From Methylobacter sp. (lineage in GTDB: Bacteria > Pseudomonadota > Gammaproteobacteria > Methylococcales > Methylomonadaceae), in contig JAPLRU010000116.1 of NCBI GenBank assembly GCA_026399025.1, forward strand, positions 1-64,000: a stretch of 64,000 bases of DNA. Direction: 5' to 3'. Below are positions 42,510 to 52,466 of the stretch, in pieces; position 1 is the first letter of the stretch, and each line of letters starts with the position of its first letter. A program made the translations under genes and the position numbers. The notes below the pieces were generated by a model that was not told where the DNA came from, did not search any database, and saw only the letters and a list, made by a program, of their open reading frames with translations.

Positions 42510-44120
42510 ATGACCCTAAAAATAGCCCTAGCCCAAACCAACTTCCTAGTCGGCAACATCGCCGCCAATGTCGACAACATCGTCAACGCCGCCATTCATG
42601 CCCGTGATGAACTGGGCGCGGAGCTGATCGTCTTTCCCGAACTGACCCTGACTGGCTACCCGGCGGAAGACTTATTATTGCGCGCCGATTTTATTGCCGC
42701 CGCCAATAACGCGCTTTATCAACTGGCCGACCTCGTGGCCGGTATTGCGTTGGTGGTCGGTTTTCCGGAACGCGATGGCGATAAGCTTTACAACAGCGCG
42801 GCGGTGTTGCACCAAGGCGCGATACTGGCTTGTTACCGCAAACGGATGCTGCCTAATTACGGCGTGTTTGACGAGCAACGCTATTTTACGGCGGGCAATC
42901 AACCCTGCGTGTTTGAATTTAACGGCACCTTTATCGGTCTGACTATTTGCGAAGATGTTTGGAAAGACGGGATTATCGAAGATAACCAACAAGCGGGCGC
43001 GGAATTAGTGCTGACGCTGAACGCCTCGCCGTTCAATTCGGGAAAAATCCATCAACGCGAAGCGGTTATTTGCACTCAGGTTAAAGCCGCGCGGATTCCG
43101 TTGGTGTATGTCAATCAAGTCGGCGGTCAGGATGAATTGATTTTCGACGGCGCGTCTTTTGTTGTGGATGCGGACGGCGAAATTATTTTCCGTGCGGAAG
43201 AGTTTAAAGAACAAATCAGCGTGGTCGAATTTGACGGCAATCAACCGCTGAAAAACACCTGCGCGTCGCTTTACACTGAAGTCTCCAGCGAATATCGGGC
43301 CTTGGTGCTGGGCATTAAAGATTATGTGCGCAAAAACGGGTTTCAAGGCGCGATTTTGGGCTTGTCCGGCGGCATCGATTCGGCGCTGGTTCTGGCACTG
43401 GCCGTCGATGCGTTGGGCGCCGATCACGTTGAAGCGGTGCTGCTGCCGTCGCGTTATACGCAGGATATGAGCAACGAAGATGCGCTGCTGGAAGCGCAAC
43501 TGTTAGGCGTTAAACATCATATTATTCCGATAGAGCCCGCTGTGAATGCGTTCACCGGCATGTTGGCCGATATTTTTGCAAATTCCGCAAAAGACGCTAC
43601 CGAGGAAAACATTCAGGCGCGTAGCCGCGGCGTGATTTTAATGGCGCTGTCGAACAAACAGGGCAAGCTGTTATTGACTACCGGTAATAAAAGCGAAATG
43701 AGCGTGGGTTATGCGACTTTATACGGCGATATGTCCGGCGGATTTGCGCCGATCAAGGATGTACCCAAAATGCTGGTTTACCAATTGGCGCGTTATCGCA
43801 ATACCTTATCTGCAGTGATACCGGAACGGGTCATTATCCGTCCGCCTTCGGCCGAACTTGCGCCCGATCAGGTCGATGCCGATTCCTTGCCGCCCTACGA
43901 GGTACTGGACCCGATATTGGAACGTTATATCGAGAAGGATCAATCCGCCGATGACATCATCGCCGCCGGATTCAGCCGCGAAGATGTGGCGAGAGCCATC
44001 AGCCTGGTCGACCGCAACGAATATAAACGCAGGCAATCGCCGCCGGGAATCAGGATTACCGGCCGGGCGTTCGGCCGGGATCGGCGCTACCCGATCACTT
44101 CCGGTTATCGGGGCATTTAG
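42510..44120 (+). CDS. nadE: Glutamine-dependent NAD+ synthase (nitrilase + NadE)
   Basis: LIVFPELTLTGYPAEDLLLR, LTICEDVWKDG, LGLSGGIDSALVLALAVDALG. Confidence 0.96.
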   Translation: MTLKIALAQTNFLVGNIAANVDNIVNAAIHARDELGAELIVFPELTLTGYPAEDLLLRADFIAAANNALYQLADLVAGIALVVGFPERDGDKLYNSAAVLHQGAILACYRKRMLPNYGVFDEQRYFTAGNQPCVFEFNGTFIGLTICEDVWKDGIIEDNQQAGAELVLTLNASPFNSGKIHQREAVICTQVKAARIPLVYVNQVGGQDELIFDGASFVVDADGEIIFRAEEFKEQISVVEFDGNQPLKNTCASLYTEVSSEYRALVLGIKDYVRKNGFQGAILGLSGGIDSALVLALAVDALGADHVEAVLLPSRYTQDMSNEDALLEAQLLGVKHHIIPIEPAVNAFTGMLADIFANSAKDATEENIQARSRGVILMALSNKQGKLLLTTGNKSEMSVGYATLYGDMSGGFAPIKDVPKMLVYQLARYRNTLSAVIPERVIIRPPSAELAPDQVDADSLPPYEVLDPILERYIEKDQSADDIIAAGFSREDVARAISLVDRNEYKRRQSPPGIRITGRAFGRDRRYPITSGYRGI

Positions 44121-44148
44121 TGCGGCTTGAAACGGGCATTTCGCCGAA

Positions 44149-45156
44149 TCACATGCATCTTAAATAGTCTTCCGACAATTTGTCGAAATAAAGGCCCTGA
44201 ACCAAGTCAAATCCCGCCGTCGGAGCGATGAAAGCTTGTTGCTTTCGGTTAACTTGTTGCAAAATGGTTTGCCCTCCGACCAAACCCTGTAAATCCTTTA
44301 ATGCGCTTAGCGCCGAAGGCCAAACCACTTCCGCGTCGGGACTGTCGATATCGGGCGCATTCACCCGCAAATATTTCGGCGACAATTTCGCAATAAAATC
44401 AACCAAGCCATTTGCCGAGTAGAGATTGCCGAGATTAAGGGCTATCCGGTAACCGCGTTGACGGTAATTATTCAAGCCGTCCAGCAGTTGAGCATGGTGG
44501 AGGGCATAGAAACTGTTAACCGCCATTGAAATAACAATGTTATTTGTCGCCAAGCCGCATTTGACGATAATTTCTTCAAAATAAGCGCCGTGATCCTGTT
44601 TAACCCCCAGAATATGCCTCGGATCGACATCCAAAAACAGCACATTGCCTTGATGCGCATAAGGCAGGTAGTTCAGCATGTGTACCGTGCGGCACAAACG
44701 GTCAAGGCTGATAATCGATTGAAAATCGGCGGGCTGTTTGATCGCATCGGTTAACACATTACCCAGTTCGCCGGTCTGCGCATCATGCAAGTTGTCATTG
44801 CACGGCGAAACCGACAACTGCACGGCATGGCCGGCTATCGCGTCGTTATCGGATGAATGGCGAACCGGTAAAAAAACGCTGCCGATGCGAATCGGTCCAA
44901 ACAGACCGCTGACTAAGCCCTTATCGACAACAAAGGGGCGGAAGCTGGAATGATGCTCCTTTTCGAAACGGTTATTAAAATGCTCCACTAATTGTTGTAA
45001 CGGTATAGCGCTTTCTCCAGCCAAGCCGTTTTGTAAATGAAACGGGCGAATGCCGATAGGGTGTTCTGTTTCAAACCGCCCATTAGAACGGTTCGCTAAG
45101 TGGGGTAACGACATAAGATATCTCCTTGATGATGTAGGCTCGTCACTGTTCAGCAC
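44149..45156 (-). CDS. Degenerate EAL-domain-like protein with an N-terminal internal repeat
   Basis: LDRLCRTVHMLNYLP...NVLFLDVDPRHIL...YRIALNLGNLYSANGLVDFIAKLSPKYLRVNAPDI follows EAL-fold strand order but lacks EAL, DDFG and the K of KID. Confidence 0.6.
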   Translation of the reverse strand: MLNSDEPTSSRRYLMSLPHLANRSNGRFETEHPIGIRPFHLQNGLAGESAIPLQQLVEHFNNRFEKEHHSSFRPFVVDKGLVSGLFGPIRIGSVFLPVRHSSDNDAIAGHAVQLSVSPCNDNLHDAQTGELGNVLTDAIKQPADFQSIISLDRLCRTVHMLNYLPYAHQGNVLFLDVDPRHILGVKQDHGAYFEEIIVKCGLATNNIVISMAVNSFYALHHAQLLDGLNNYRQRGYRIALNLGNLYSANGLVDFIAKLSPKYLRVNAPDIDSPDAEVVWPSALSALKDLQGLVGGQTILQQVNRKQQAFIAPTAGFDLVQGLYFDKLSEDYLRCM

Positions 45157-45265
45157 ATGCCGGTTTTATCGGAACCCGGAAAAACTGATTAGACGGATTT
45201 TATTTTTGTCACTTATAAGTGGCTTGCTTTGGTCCGCGTTTTTTTACCGAAACGCAGTTCTATAA

Positions 45266-46300
45266 TCAATGAAACCAATGCGCATGGCGTATCCGTAAAT
45301 CCACCTTATCGCCCTTATTCAAATGTAAACGCCTGAACTGATCATTGGGCATTTCCGCATACACGCTTGACGCCGAGCCGTTTTTAATCAGCTCTATGCG
45401 AATCAAAGAGCCTAGATGCTGCCAATCTTTTAAGGTGACAAACGCATCGGTTTCGGTTGTCGATTTTTCAATCACAATATCATGAGGCCGAACATGGGCA
45501 ATCTTGCCGCGCGGCTGCGCTGTCGATAATCCTGCGGTTTGCAGCCAATCGACATCGTGTTCGTCCAGGTCGAAAATATTGGTATGTCCGATAAAACGGG
45601 ACACGAAAGCATTGGCCGGATGATCGTAAATATCGCCGGGCGAACCTTGTTGCTCGATGTGCCCGTGATTGAGAACCACCACCTGGCTGGCGACTTCCAT
45701 GGCTTCTTCCTGATCGTGAGTAACAAAAATACTGGTGACATTCAGGTCGTGATGCAGATTGCGCAGCCACTGCCGCAAATCCTTGCGCACACTGGCGTCC
45801 AGCGCGCCAAACGGCTCATCCAGCAATAACACCGAAGGCTCCACGGCCAAGGCGCGAGCCAAAGCGATACGTTGGCGTTGACCGCCGGAGAGCTGATCGG
45901 GATAACGGTTATGCAGCCAATCCAATTGCACCAAGTCCAGCAAAGCATGGACTTTTTTATCGATCACAGCATTGCTGGGCCGTTCGCGGCGAGGCTTGAC
46001 TCTTAAGCCGAAGGCCACGTTCTCGAATACCGACATATGCCGAAACAGTGCGTAATGCTGGAACACAAAGCCGATGCCGCGCTGACTGACATCATGATCG
46101 GTACGGTCCTGACCGCTGATTAATACGCGGCCTTGATCGGTCCGTTCCAGGCCGGCGATGATGCGTAACAATGTGGTTTTGCCGCAACCGGAAGGCCCTA
46201 ACAGGGCTACCAGCTCGCCTTCCGGGATTTCCAGGTTTATAGTGTCCAGCGCGGTAAAGGTGCCGAATTTTTTACTGATGTTTGAAAGTAAGATACTCAT
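45266..46300 (-). CDS. cysA: Sulfate/thiosulfate ABC transporter ATP-binding protein
   Basis: [47 protein letters not shown]; next to cysW/cysT/sbp. Confidence 0.95.
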   Translation of the reverse strand: MSILLSNISKKFGTFTALDTINLEIPEGELVALLGPSGCGKTTLLRIIAGLERTDQGRVLISGQDRTDHDVSQRGIGFVFQHYALFRHMSVFENVAFGLRVKPRRERPSNAVIDKKVHALLDLVQLDWLHNRYPDQLSGGQRQRIALARALAVEPSVLLLDEPFGALDASVRKDLRQWLRNLHHDLNVTSIFVTHDQEEAMEVASQVVVLNHGHIEQQGSPGDIYDHPANAFVSRFIGHTNIFDLDEHDVDWLQTAGLSTAQPRGKIAHVRPHDIVIEKSTTETDAFVTLKDWQHLGSLIRIELIKNGSASSVYAEMPNDQFRRLHLNKGDKVDLRIRHAHWFH

Positions 46301-46314
46301 TTTTTCTCTCCAAA

Positions 46315-46385
46315 GCTAAGACGAAAGGCAAAAGACGAAGGGCCAAGGGCGAAAGATTTAGCCTTTTGCCCTTCGCCTTTCGCCT
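46315..46385. repeat. Palindromic 'GACGAAAGGC' repeat, copy 2
   Basis: gctaagacgaaaggcaaaagacgaagggccaagggcgaaagatttagccttttgcccttcgcctttcgcctc. Confidence 0.6.
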
Positions 46386-47242
46386 CATTTCCTCCATTCC
46401 AGCACCGTTTTTAAAATCAAGGTCACAACCGCCAACCCGGCCAGAATCGAAGCCCCGGCAAAGGCACCGACGATGTTGTATTCGTTATAATTGACTTCGA
46501 CATGTAAGGGCAAGGTGTTGGTCAAGCCCCGGATATGGCCGGAAACCACCGAAACCGCGCCGAATTCGCCCATCGCTCGGGCATTGCACAGCAATACGCC
46601 GTACAACAAAGCCCATTTAATATTAGGCAGGGTCACCGCCCAAAAAGTCTTCCAACCGCTTGCGCCTAATGACAGCGCCGCCTCTTCTTCCTGGTTGCCC
46701 ATTTCCTGCATCAACGGAATCAACTGCCGGGCGACAAACGGAAAAGTAATAAACAAGGTCGCCAGAATAATGCCGGGAACCGCAAAAATAATTTTTATAT
46801 CGTGCGCTATCAGCCAATCGCCAACCCAGCCTTCAGCGCCGAACACCAGCACGAAAATCAATCCCGAAATAACCGGCGACACCGAAAACGGCAGGTCGAT
46901 CAAAGTGGTCAGCAAACTTTTGCCTTTAAATTCAAAACGGGTAATGGCCCAGGCGGCGGCAACGCCGAATACCGTATTCAGCGGCACGGTAACCATTGCA
47001 GTCAATAAGGTCAGCCTGATCGCGGCCAGCGCGTCGGGTTCGGATAACGCCGCCCCATAGGCTTCTATACCTTTAGATAAGGCTTTAAAAATAACCAGCC
47101 CCAAAGGCAGGCAGATAAACAGGCTGATAAAGCTCACCGCAATGGCAATCAGGATCCACCTGACCCAATCGGCATCTTGCAGAGCCAAGGGTTGACGCTC
47201 AACCAACTTGGCCGGATTTACGGGTTGAGTAATAGCGTTCAT
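46385..47242 (-). CDS. cysW: Sulfate ABC transporter permease CysW
   Basis: FSVSPVISGLIFVLVFG, ARAMGEFGAVSVVSGHIRGLTNTLPLHVE. Confidence 0.95.
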   Translation of the reverse strand: MNAITQPVNPAKLVERQPLALQDADWVRWILIAIAVSFISLFICLPLGLVIFKALSKGIEAYGAALSEPDALAAIRLTLLTAMVTVPLNTVFGVAAAWAITRFEFKGKSLLTTLIDLPFSVSPVISGLIFVLVFGAEGWVGDWLIAHDIKIIFAVPGIILATLFITFPFVARQLIPLMQEMGNQEEEAALSLGASGWKTFWAVTLPNIKWALLYGVLLCNARAMGEFGAVSVVSGHIRGLTNTLPLHVEVNYNEYNIVGAFAGASILAGLAVVTLILKTVLEWRK

Positions 47243-47255
47243 GATCGAATCGTCC

Positions 47256-48137
47256 TCATAATTGTCCTGAGCGCTTGCGCACCCAGTATTGCAACACGTT
47301 AATCAATAACAACAGCAGAAAAGAAATAACCAGCATGGTTAAGGCGATGGCCGTCGCGCCTTCTATGTCGAATTGCTCCAGCTTGGTCACAATCAATAGC
47401 GGCACGATTTCCGATACGTAAGGCAGATTACCGGCAATGAAAATAACCGAGCCGTATTCGCCCACGCCGCGGGCGAAAGCCAGCGCAAACCCTGTTAATA
47501 AGGCCGGAAAAACATTCGGGAATATGATTTTGCCGAACACTTGCAGCCGCGTAGCGCCCAGACTCGATGCGGCTTCTTCCATTGACGATTCAAACTCCAG
47601 CAATACCGGCTCGACGGTACGCACGACAAACGGAATACTGATAAATATCAGCGCCATCACGATACCCAGCGGTTTAAAAGCGACCTGTACGCCAAAGCTA
47701 TCGATCAGCAATCTACCCAGAAAACCGCTAGGCTGAAAAATAGTGGCCAACACAATACCGGCCACCGCGGTCGGCAACGCAAACGGGAAGTCGATCAAGG
47801 CATGGAAAAAACGTTTGCCGAAAAACGAATAACGCACCAACACCCAGGCCACAATAAAGCCAAAGAAACTGGCCACCAAAGCGGCGATCAGCGCGGTGGA
47901 AAAACTGACGCGAAACGACGACAGCACCCGTTTGTTGGTAATAATATGAACGTAATCATCCCAACTCAGTTGAAAGCTTTGAAAAACCAGAGTGCTCAAC
48001 GGAATTAAAACCACCAGGCTTAAATAGACGATGGTGAAGCTGATGGCAGGACGAAAGCCCGGCATAATGCTACTTTGCGCCATGAGCTGTCTCCACGGTT
48101 GCCGGCCTGCTGCGTACACATGACGCCGGGCCGACAA
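47256..48137 (-). CDS. cysT: Sulfate ABC transporter permease CysT
   Basis: ALIDFPFALPTAVAGIVLATIF, ARGVGEYGSVIFIAGNLPYVSEIVPLLI. Confidence 0.95.
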   Translation of the reverse strand: MSARRHVYAAGRQPWRQLMAQSSIMPGFRPAISFTIVYLSLVVLIPLSTLVFQSFQLSWDDYVHIITNKRVLSSFRVSFSTALIAALVASFFGFIVAWVLVRYSFFGKRFFHALIDFPFALPTAVAGIVLATIFQPSGFLGRLLIDSFGVQVAFKPLGIVMALIFISIPFVVRTVEPVLLEFESSMEEAASSLGATRLQVFGKIIFPNVFPALLTGFALAFARGVGEYGSVIFIAGNLPYVSEIVPLLIVTKLEQFDIEGATAIALTMLVISFLLLLLINVLQYWVRKRSGQL

Positions 48138-48191
48138 TAGATAACTTTGCTTTCATTAGTGTCCTCAAAACATTCACTTTATAGTTTTATA

Positions 48192-48277
48192 GTTCCCACG
48201 CTCCGGCGTGGGAATTCAGTCTGCAACCGGGACGCTGGAGCGTCTACCACTGCATTCCCACGCCGGAGCGTGGGAAC
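48192..48277. repeat. 'GTTCCCACGCTCCGGCGTGGGAA' REP-like inverted repeat
   Basis: gttcccacgctccggcgtgggaattcag...tgcattcccacgccggagcgtgggaac; nested palindromes. Confidence 0.85.
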
Positions 48278-48332
48278 GATGCAAAGCTCAAGTTTCAAGG
48301 TTCCCAATCCGGAGACTGGAAACCCTCGCAAA

Positions 48333-49343
48333 CTATTTTCCCGGTCCGTAAATCTGGTCAAACACGCCGTCATCGGCAAAATGTTTTTTCTGCGTTGCAT
48401 CCCAACCGCCGAACTGTGCGATAGTCACCAACTCCAAAGGTTGAAATTGCTTGGCGTACTTGGCGGCTATTTCAGGGTCGGTAGGACGGTAGAAGTTTTT
48501 GCCGATGATGTCCTGACCTTCCTTGCTGTACAAATATTTCAAATACTCTGTCGCGACTTCGGTGGTGCCATGCTTACGCGCCACATCGTCTACTACAGCG
48601 ACCGGCGGTTCCGCCAAAATACTCAAGGAAGGCGTCACAATTTCAAACTTGTCCGAGCCGAACTCACGTAAAGCTAAATAGGCTTCGTTTTCCCAGGCAA
48701 TCAGCACATCGCCGATTTCGCGCTCGATAAACGTGGTGGTGGAACCTCGCGCTCCGGTATCCAGCACTGCGGCGTTTTTGAATAACTTGCCGACGAATTC
48801 TTTAGCCGCCGCTTCATCATTGTTGTTATGTTTGAGCGCATACGCCCAAGCGCCCAAATAATTCCACCGCGCGCCGCCGGAGGTTTTCGGATTCGGCGTT
48901 ACGATGCTGATGCCGGGTTTGACCAAGTCATTCCAATCCTTGATGGCCAACGGATTACCTTTACGCACCAGAAATACGATAGTGGAGGTATACGGCGAGC
49001 TGTTGTTAGGCAACAGGCTTTGCCAGTTTTCAGGAATCAGTTTGCGCTTTTGGTAGAGCTGATCGACGTCATAGCCCAGCGCCAAAGTAACCACGTCGGC
49101 TTCCAGGCCTTCCAGCACCGAACGCGCCTGTTTTCCGGAACCGCCGTGAGATTGGTTGATAGTTACGCTATCGCCGGTTTTGGCTTTCCAATATTTGGCG
49201 AAGACGGTGTTGTAATCTTTGTATAGCTCGCGGGTCGGATCATAAGATACGTTCAGCAGCTTTACCTCCGCCGCACGTGCTTCATTGGCGGCCAAAACGC
49301 TCAAGACGGCGGCAAAGACAATGTTGGTAAATGTGTTGTTCAT
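48333..49343 (-). CDS. sbp: Sulfate-binding periplasmic protein
   Basis: [73 protein letters not shown]. Confidence 0.95.
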   Translation of the reverse strand: MNNTFTNIVFAAVLSVLAANEARAAEVKLLNVSYDPTRELYKDYNTVFAKYWKAKTGDSVTINQSHGGSGKQARSVLEGLEADVVTLALGYDVDQLYQKRKLIPENWQSLLPNNSSPYTSTIVFLVRKGNPLAIKDWNDLVKPGISIVTPNPKTSGGARWNYLGAWAYALKHNNNDEAAAKEFVGKLFKNAAVLDTGARGSTTTFIEREIGDVLIAWENEAYLALREFGSDKFEIVTPSLSILAEPPVAVVDDVARKHGTTEVATEYLKYLYSKEGQDIIGKNFYRPTDPEIAAKYAKQFQPLELVTIAQFGGWDATQKKHFADDGVFDQIYGPGK

Positions 49344-49368
49344 CGGTAAAACCTCTTAGGTCAAATTA

Positions 49369-50877
49369 TTAAAACGCCAATTGAAAACGTGTTGCGAAGA
49401 TTTGTTCGTTAGCTAAATCACGGCCTCTGGCCGCACCGCCGTTAAACGATACATTTTCGTAATCCGCCCGGATAATCGCATTGCTGTTAAGGAACCAGTT
49501 GGCGCCTACGGTCCAGGCCTTGGCTTTAGAAGCCGATTGATTCGGATCGACAATTTGGAAAGTCGCATCGTCCACATCCAGTTCGCTATAGCGTGCGGCA
49601 AGCTGCAAAGCTCCCCAATTACCTTTCAGCGGATCGAAATTCCGGATCGGTTTGACGCCGGAAAAACTATTGTCTTCGCCGGTAACCACATAAGAAGCCA
49701 GAATCTGCCACGCTGTATTTTTCTGCTGAACATCCGTTCTGCCGCTGACCAGGTGCTGGGACGAAACAACATACTCGCCAATAGCGCCGAACGGTCCGGA
49801 ATACCAGTAAGCCTGCGGATAAATACGGTAGGCGCTGCCGTCCGATGTCGGCGCGGCAAAACCGGCATTAAGCTTGGTGTAGTCAAGATAGGTCGATCTA
49901 CCCAGCGGCGTGGCCTGAGGCTTTAGCGCTTGTTTATTCGGGTTGCCGACAGAGCCGGCCACACCGAGTCCCAAACCTTCCAACCAGGAATAACCGGTAT
50001 GCTGGAACGGATGGGCGAATAAACGTCCGTTTACTTCTTTATTGTCATCGGTATCGGGGGAATTGTTATTTGGGCTGCCATCGTCCCCGGAACCGTTGGA
50101 AACGCCGATCTGGTAGATAAACGTATTTTTCGCATCTATGGGTCCTGCTACGGTCTCCGCCTTATAGCCCGGCTTAGCAAATGCGCCATGCAGTTGTATA
50201 CCCACGTCACGATTGCTCGCCAAGTAAGTGGGAAATGCGCGTTCCAGGAAGGTGCCGTCCGAGTCGCCTTGTAAGCGTTCAAGACTGATTGCGGGTTTGA
50301 ACTTACCGACCAACAGACTGACCGCCGGATGATAAGCATAATCAAGGTACGCATCCGGCAAAATGTTGCCGCCCGCCGCAAAGTCGGGCATGATTTTGAA
50401 ATAAATGTCTTTAAAGAAATAACCTTCCAACCAGATACGGCCTTGCTTGAGTTCGAATTTGTCAGTTCCCGTAAAACCGTTATCGTCAATATAAAAGCGC
50501 CCGTCGGCTTGCACCGCGCCGCGCACCCGCACTTGGTGTTTTTTATCCGATGAAGAAATTTTGAAGCCATCGGATCCCGCCTCGAACACCGGTAATTTTT
50601 GCAAAGCCCCGGCAGTCGTTTCATCCTGCACTTCCAGTTTACGTTCCAGGGTATTCACTTTCCGCGTCAGTTTTTCCACTTCGGGCTGAGCGGCAACAGG
50701 TTTCTCAGCTAACGCCGCCGCTTTATCCAAACGCTCCAGACGGTTTTCCAATTCACGGATGCGCCGTTCCAAAGCTTCGGTATCGGCATAAGCGTCGGGA
50801 ATGCCCAACAAAGCAAGATTAATCACGCCGGCTAAAGCGCTGCGTTTAAAATGGTTCATGGTGTTAGTCCTCATCAA
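49369..50877 (-). CDS. OprO/OprP-family porin
   Basis: Coiled-coil N-terminus, beta-barrel pattern (VQADGRFYIDDNGFTGTDKFELKQGRIWLEG...), C-terminal aromatic ATRFQLAF. Confidence 0.88.
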   Translation of the reverse strand: MMRTNTMNHFKRSALAGVINLALLGIPDAYADTEALERRIRELENRLERLDKAAALAEKPVAAQPEVEKLTRKVNTLERKLEVQDETTAGALQKLPVFEAGSDGFKISSSDKKHQVRVRGAVQADGRFYIDDNGFTGTDKFELKQGRIWLEGYFFKDIYFKIMPDFAAGGNILPDAYLDYAYHPAVSLLVGKFKPAISLERLQGDSDGTFLERAFPTYLASNRDVGIQLHGAFAKPGYKAETVAGPIDAKNTFIYQIGVSNGSGDDGSPNNNSPDTDDNKEVNGRLFAHPFQHTGYSWLEGLGLGVAGSVGNPNKQALKPQATPLGRSTYLDYTKLNAGFAAPTSDGSAYRIYPQAYWYSGPFGAIGEYVVSSQHLVSGRTDVQQKNTAWQILASYVVTGEDNSFSGVKPIRNFDPLKGNWGALQLAARYSELDVDDATFQIVDPNQSASKAKAWTVGANWFLNSNAIIRADYENVSFNGGAARGRDLANEQIFATRFQLAF

Positions 50878-50960
50878 AGCTATATCATCCGGTGGTCCGG
50901 TCGGGTTGCTATATCGCGTATAGCACTATCAATCGCCGTTTTCCGCGGTAAAAAGGGGCG

Positions 50961-51134
50961 TTATTTTTTAGTGTCGAAACGTAATTTTTCCTTACGCTCG
51001 ATTTGTACGACCTTGCTTTCGTGAACAGTAATTTCAATCGAACCGAACTTAATCTCTTGCAAAATATCGGCAATCTGATTTGCTATTTCAGCTGTCCGCG
51101 GTTCTCTCTGTGGTTTTTCCAATTTAAGCGCCAT
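50961..51134 (-). CDS. YezD/DUF2292-like small protein (57 aa; missing from ORF track)
   Basis: Reading the minus strand gives MALKLEKPQREPRTAEIANQIADILQEIKFGSIEITVHESKVVQIERKEKLRFDTKK*; lies upstream of the porin/sulfate uptake cluster. Confidence 0.8.
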   Translation of the reverse strand: MALKLEKPQREPRTAEIANQIADILQEIKFGSIEITVHESKVVQIERKEKLRFDTKK

Positions 51135-51451
51135 GAAAATGCTCCTGGGAAATCATTAAAATAAAGCAGGTCGTGTATGTTGGAAGAAAGTGTAAAGAGA
51201 ATTTAATATTTAATAAAACGACATTATTAGATCAATATATCTAATAATAAGATATTAGGCGTGTTGTCGGCAGGCGTTATTAAGCCGCAACGGTCTTCGC
51301 GACTGCTTTTTGCCGATGGACCGCTGCGCTGTTCAAGAGCCGGCGTGATACCGGACAGCTGACCTAGAGGGAGCCGGTTACCGAAGTTATTTGATACACG
51401 TTCCTTAGTGTATTGTTGAATTGCAGTGCAGTTGAATTCAACATATACTCG

Positions 51452-51488
51452 TTATGTACTCTACATATTTGCAATATAGTCTACATAA
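51452..51488. promoter_or_regulatory. Dyad upstream of/overlapping the chrB start (candidate operator)
   Basis: TTATGTActctacATATTtgcAATATagtcTACATAA: nested inverted repeats ending at the chrB ATG (51488). Confidence 0.45.
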
Positions 51489-52456
51489 TGAATAATTGGA
51501 TATTACTTATACTCTCTTTGCCCAGCGAGAACACAACAGTGCGGATGCGGGTCTGGCGTGCAGTCAAAGCAGGCGGATCAGCGGTTCTACGTGACGGTGT
51601 TTATTTGCTGCCCGATCTTGACAGTTGCCGGGAGGTGTTTCAACGGGTATCGGACGAGGTCAAGGAAACCGGCGGCTCGGTTTTTCTGATGGATGCGCGC
51701 CCCCCTGAGACGCAGGATTTGTTTTCGCTGTTCGATCGTTCACAGGATTATGCGCAACTGCTCACCGAGATCGAAATTTGTCATCAGTCTTTAGCGAATA
51801 ACAACCCTCCTGCCGACCTGATCAAACCGATCCGCAAACTTCGAAAAACACTCAACAGGCTTGTCGAGATTGATTTTTTTCCGAGTGCTCAAAAAACCGG
51901 AACAGAGACCGCATTAACTGAGCTGGAGTCTATTGTCGGCAAACTACTGGTTCCGGATGAACCTTCCGCTGTTACGCGGACAATTCCGAGGCTCGAAGCC
52001 GCCCAATTCCGTAAACGGCATTGGGCAACTCGGCGGCGCCCGTGGGTGGATCGCCTGGCCGGCGCTTGGTTGATTCGACGCCATATCGATCCTGATGCGC
52101 GTTTTATTTGGCTGGCGTCGGTGTCGGACTGTCCGGCCGACGCTATTGGTTTCGACTTCGATGGCGCCCGGTTTACCCATGTGGGGGATCGAGTGACTTT
52201 TGAAGTTTTGCTGGCGAGTTTCGGGCTGGAATCGCCTGCATTGTGCCGTTTGGGGCGTCTTGTACATTGTCTGGATGTCGGCGGTATTCGTCCAGCCGAG
52301 ACCAGTGGTGTTGAGCAAGTGTTGGCGGGACTTAAGGCTTCGATAGCCGATGACAATAACTTGCTTGATACCGCCTGTGGCGTGTTCGACGGCTTATATG
52401 CGGCTTTTCGGAAAGAAGAGGAAGCCGACAATCATACGACTCAATCCCTAGACTAA
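51488..52456 (+). CDS. chrB: Chromate resistance protein ChrB
   Basis: MNNWILLILSLPSENTTVRMRVWRAVKAGGSAVLRDGVYLLPD...RPWVDRLAGAWLIRRHIDPDARFIWL; upstream of chrA. Confidence 0.92.
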   Translation: MNNWILLILSLPSENTTVRMRVWRAVKAGGSAVLRDGVYLLPDLDSCREVFQRVSDEVKETGGSVFLMDARPPETQDLFSLFDRSQDYAQLLTEIEICHQSLANNNPPADLIKPIRKLRKTLNRLVEIDFFPSAQKTGTETALTELESIVGKLLVPDEPSAVTRTIPRLEAAQFRKRHWATRRRPWVDRLAGAWLIRRHIDPDARFIWLASVSDCPADAIGFDFDGARFTHVGDRVTFEVLLASFGLESPALCRLGRLVHCLDVGGIRPAETSGVEQVLAGLKASIADDNNLLDTACGVFDGLYAAFRKEEEADNHTTQSLD

Positions 52457-52466
52457 GGAATCCCTC

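Noticed and set aside
48147-48671. 174-aa plus-strand ORF
   Set aside because: Runs through the REP-like palindrome and antisense to the sulfate-binding protein gene; likely spurious.
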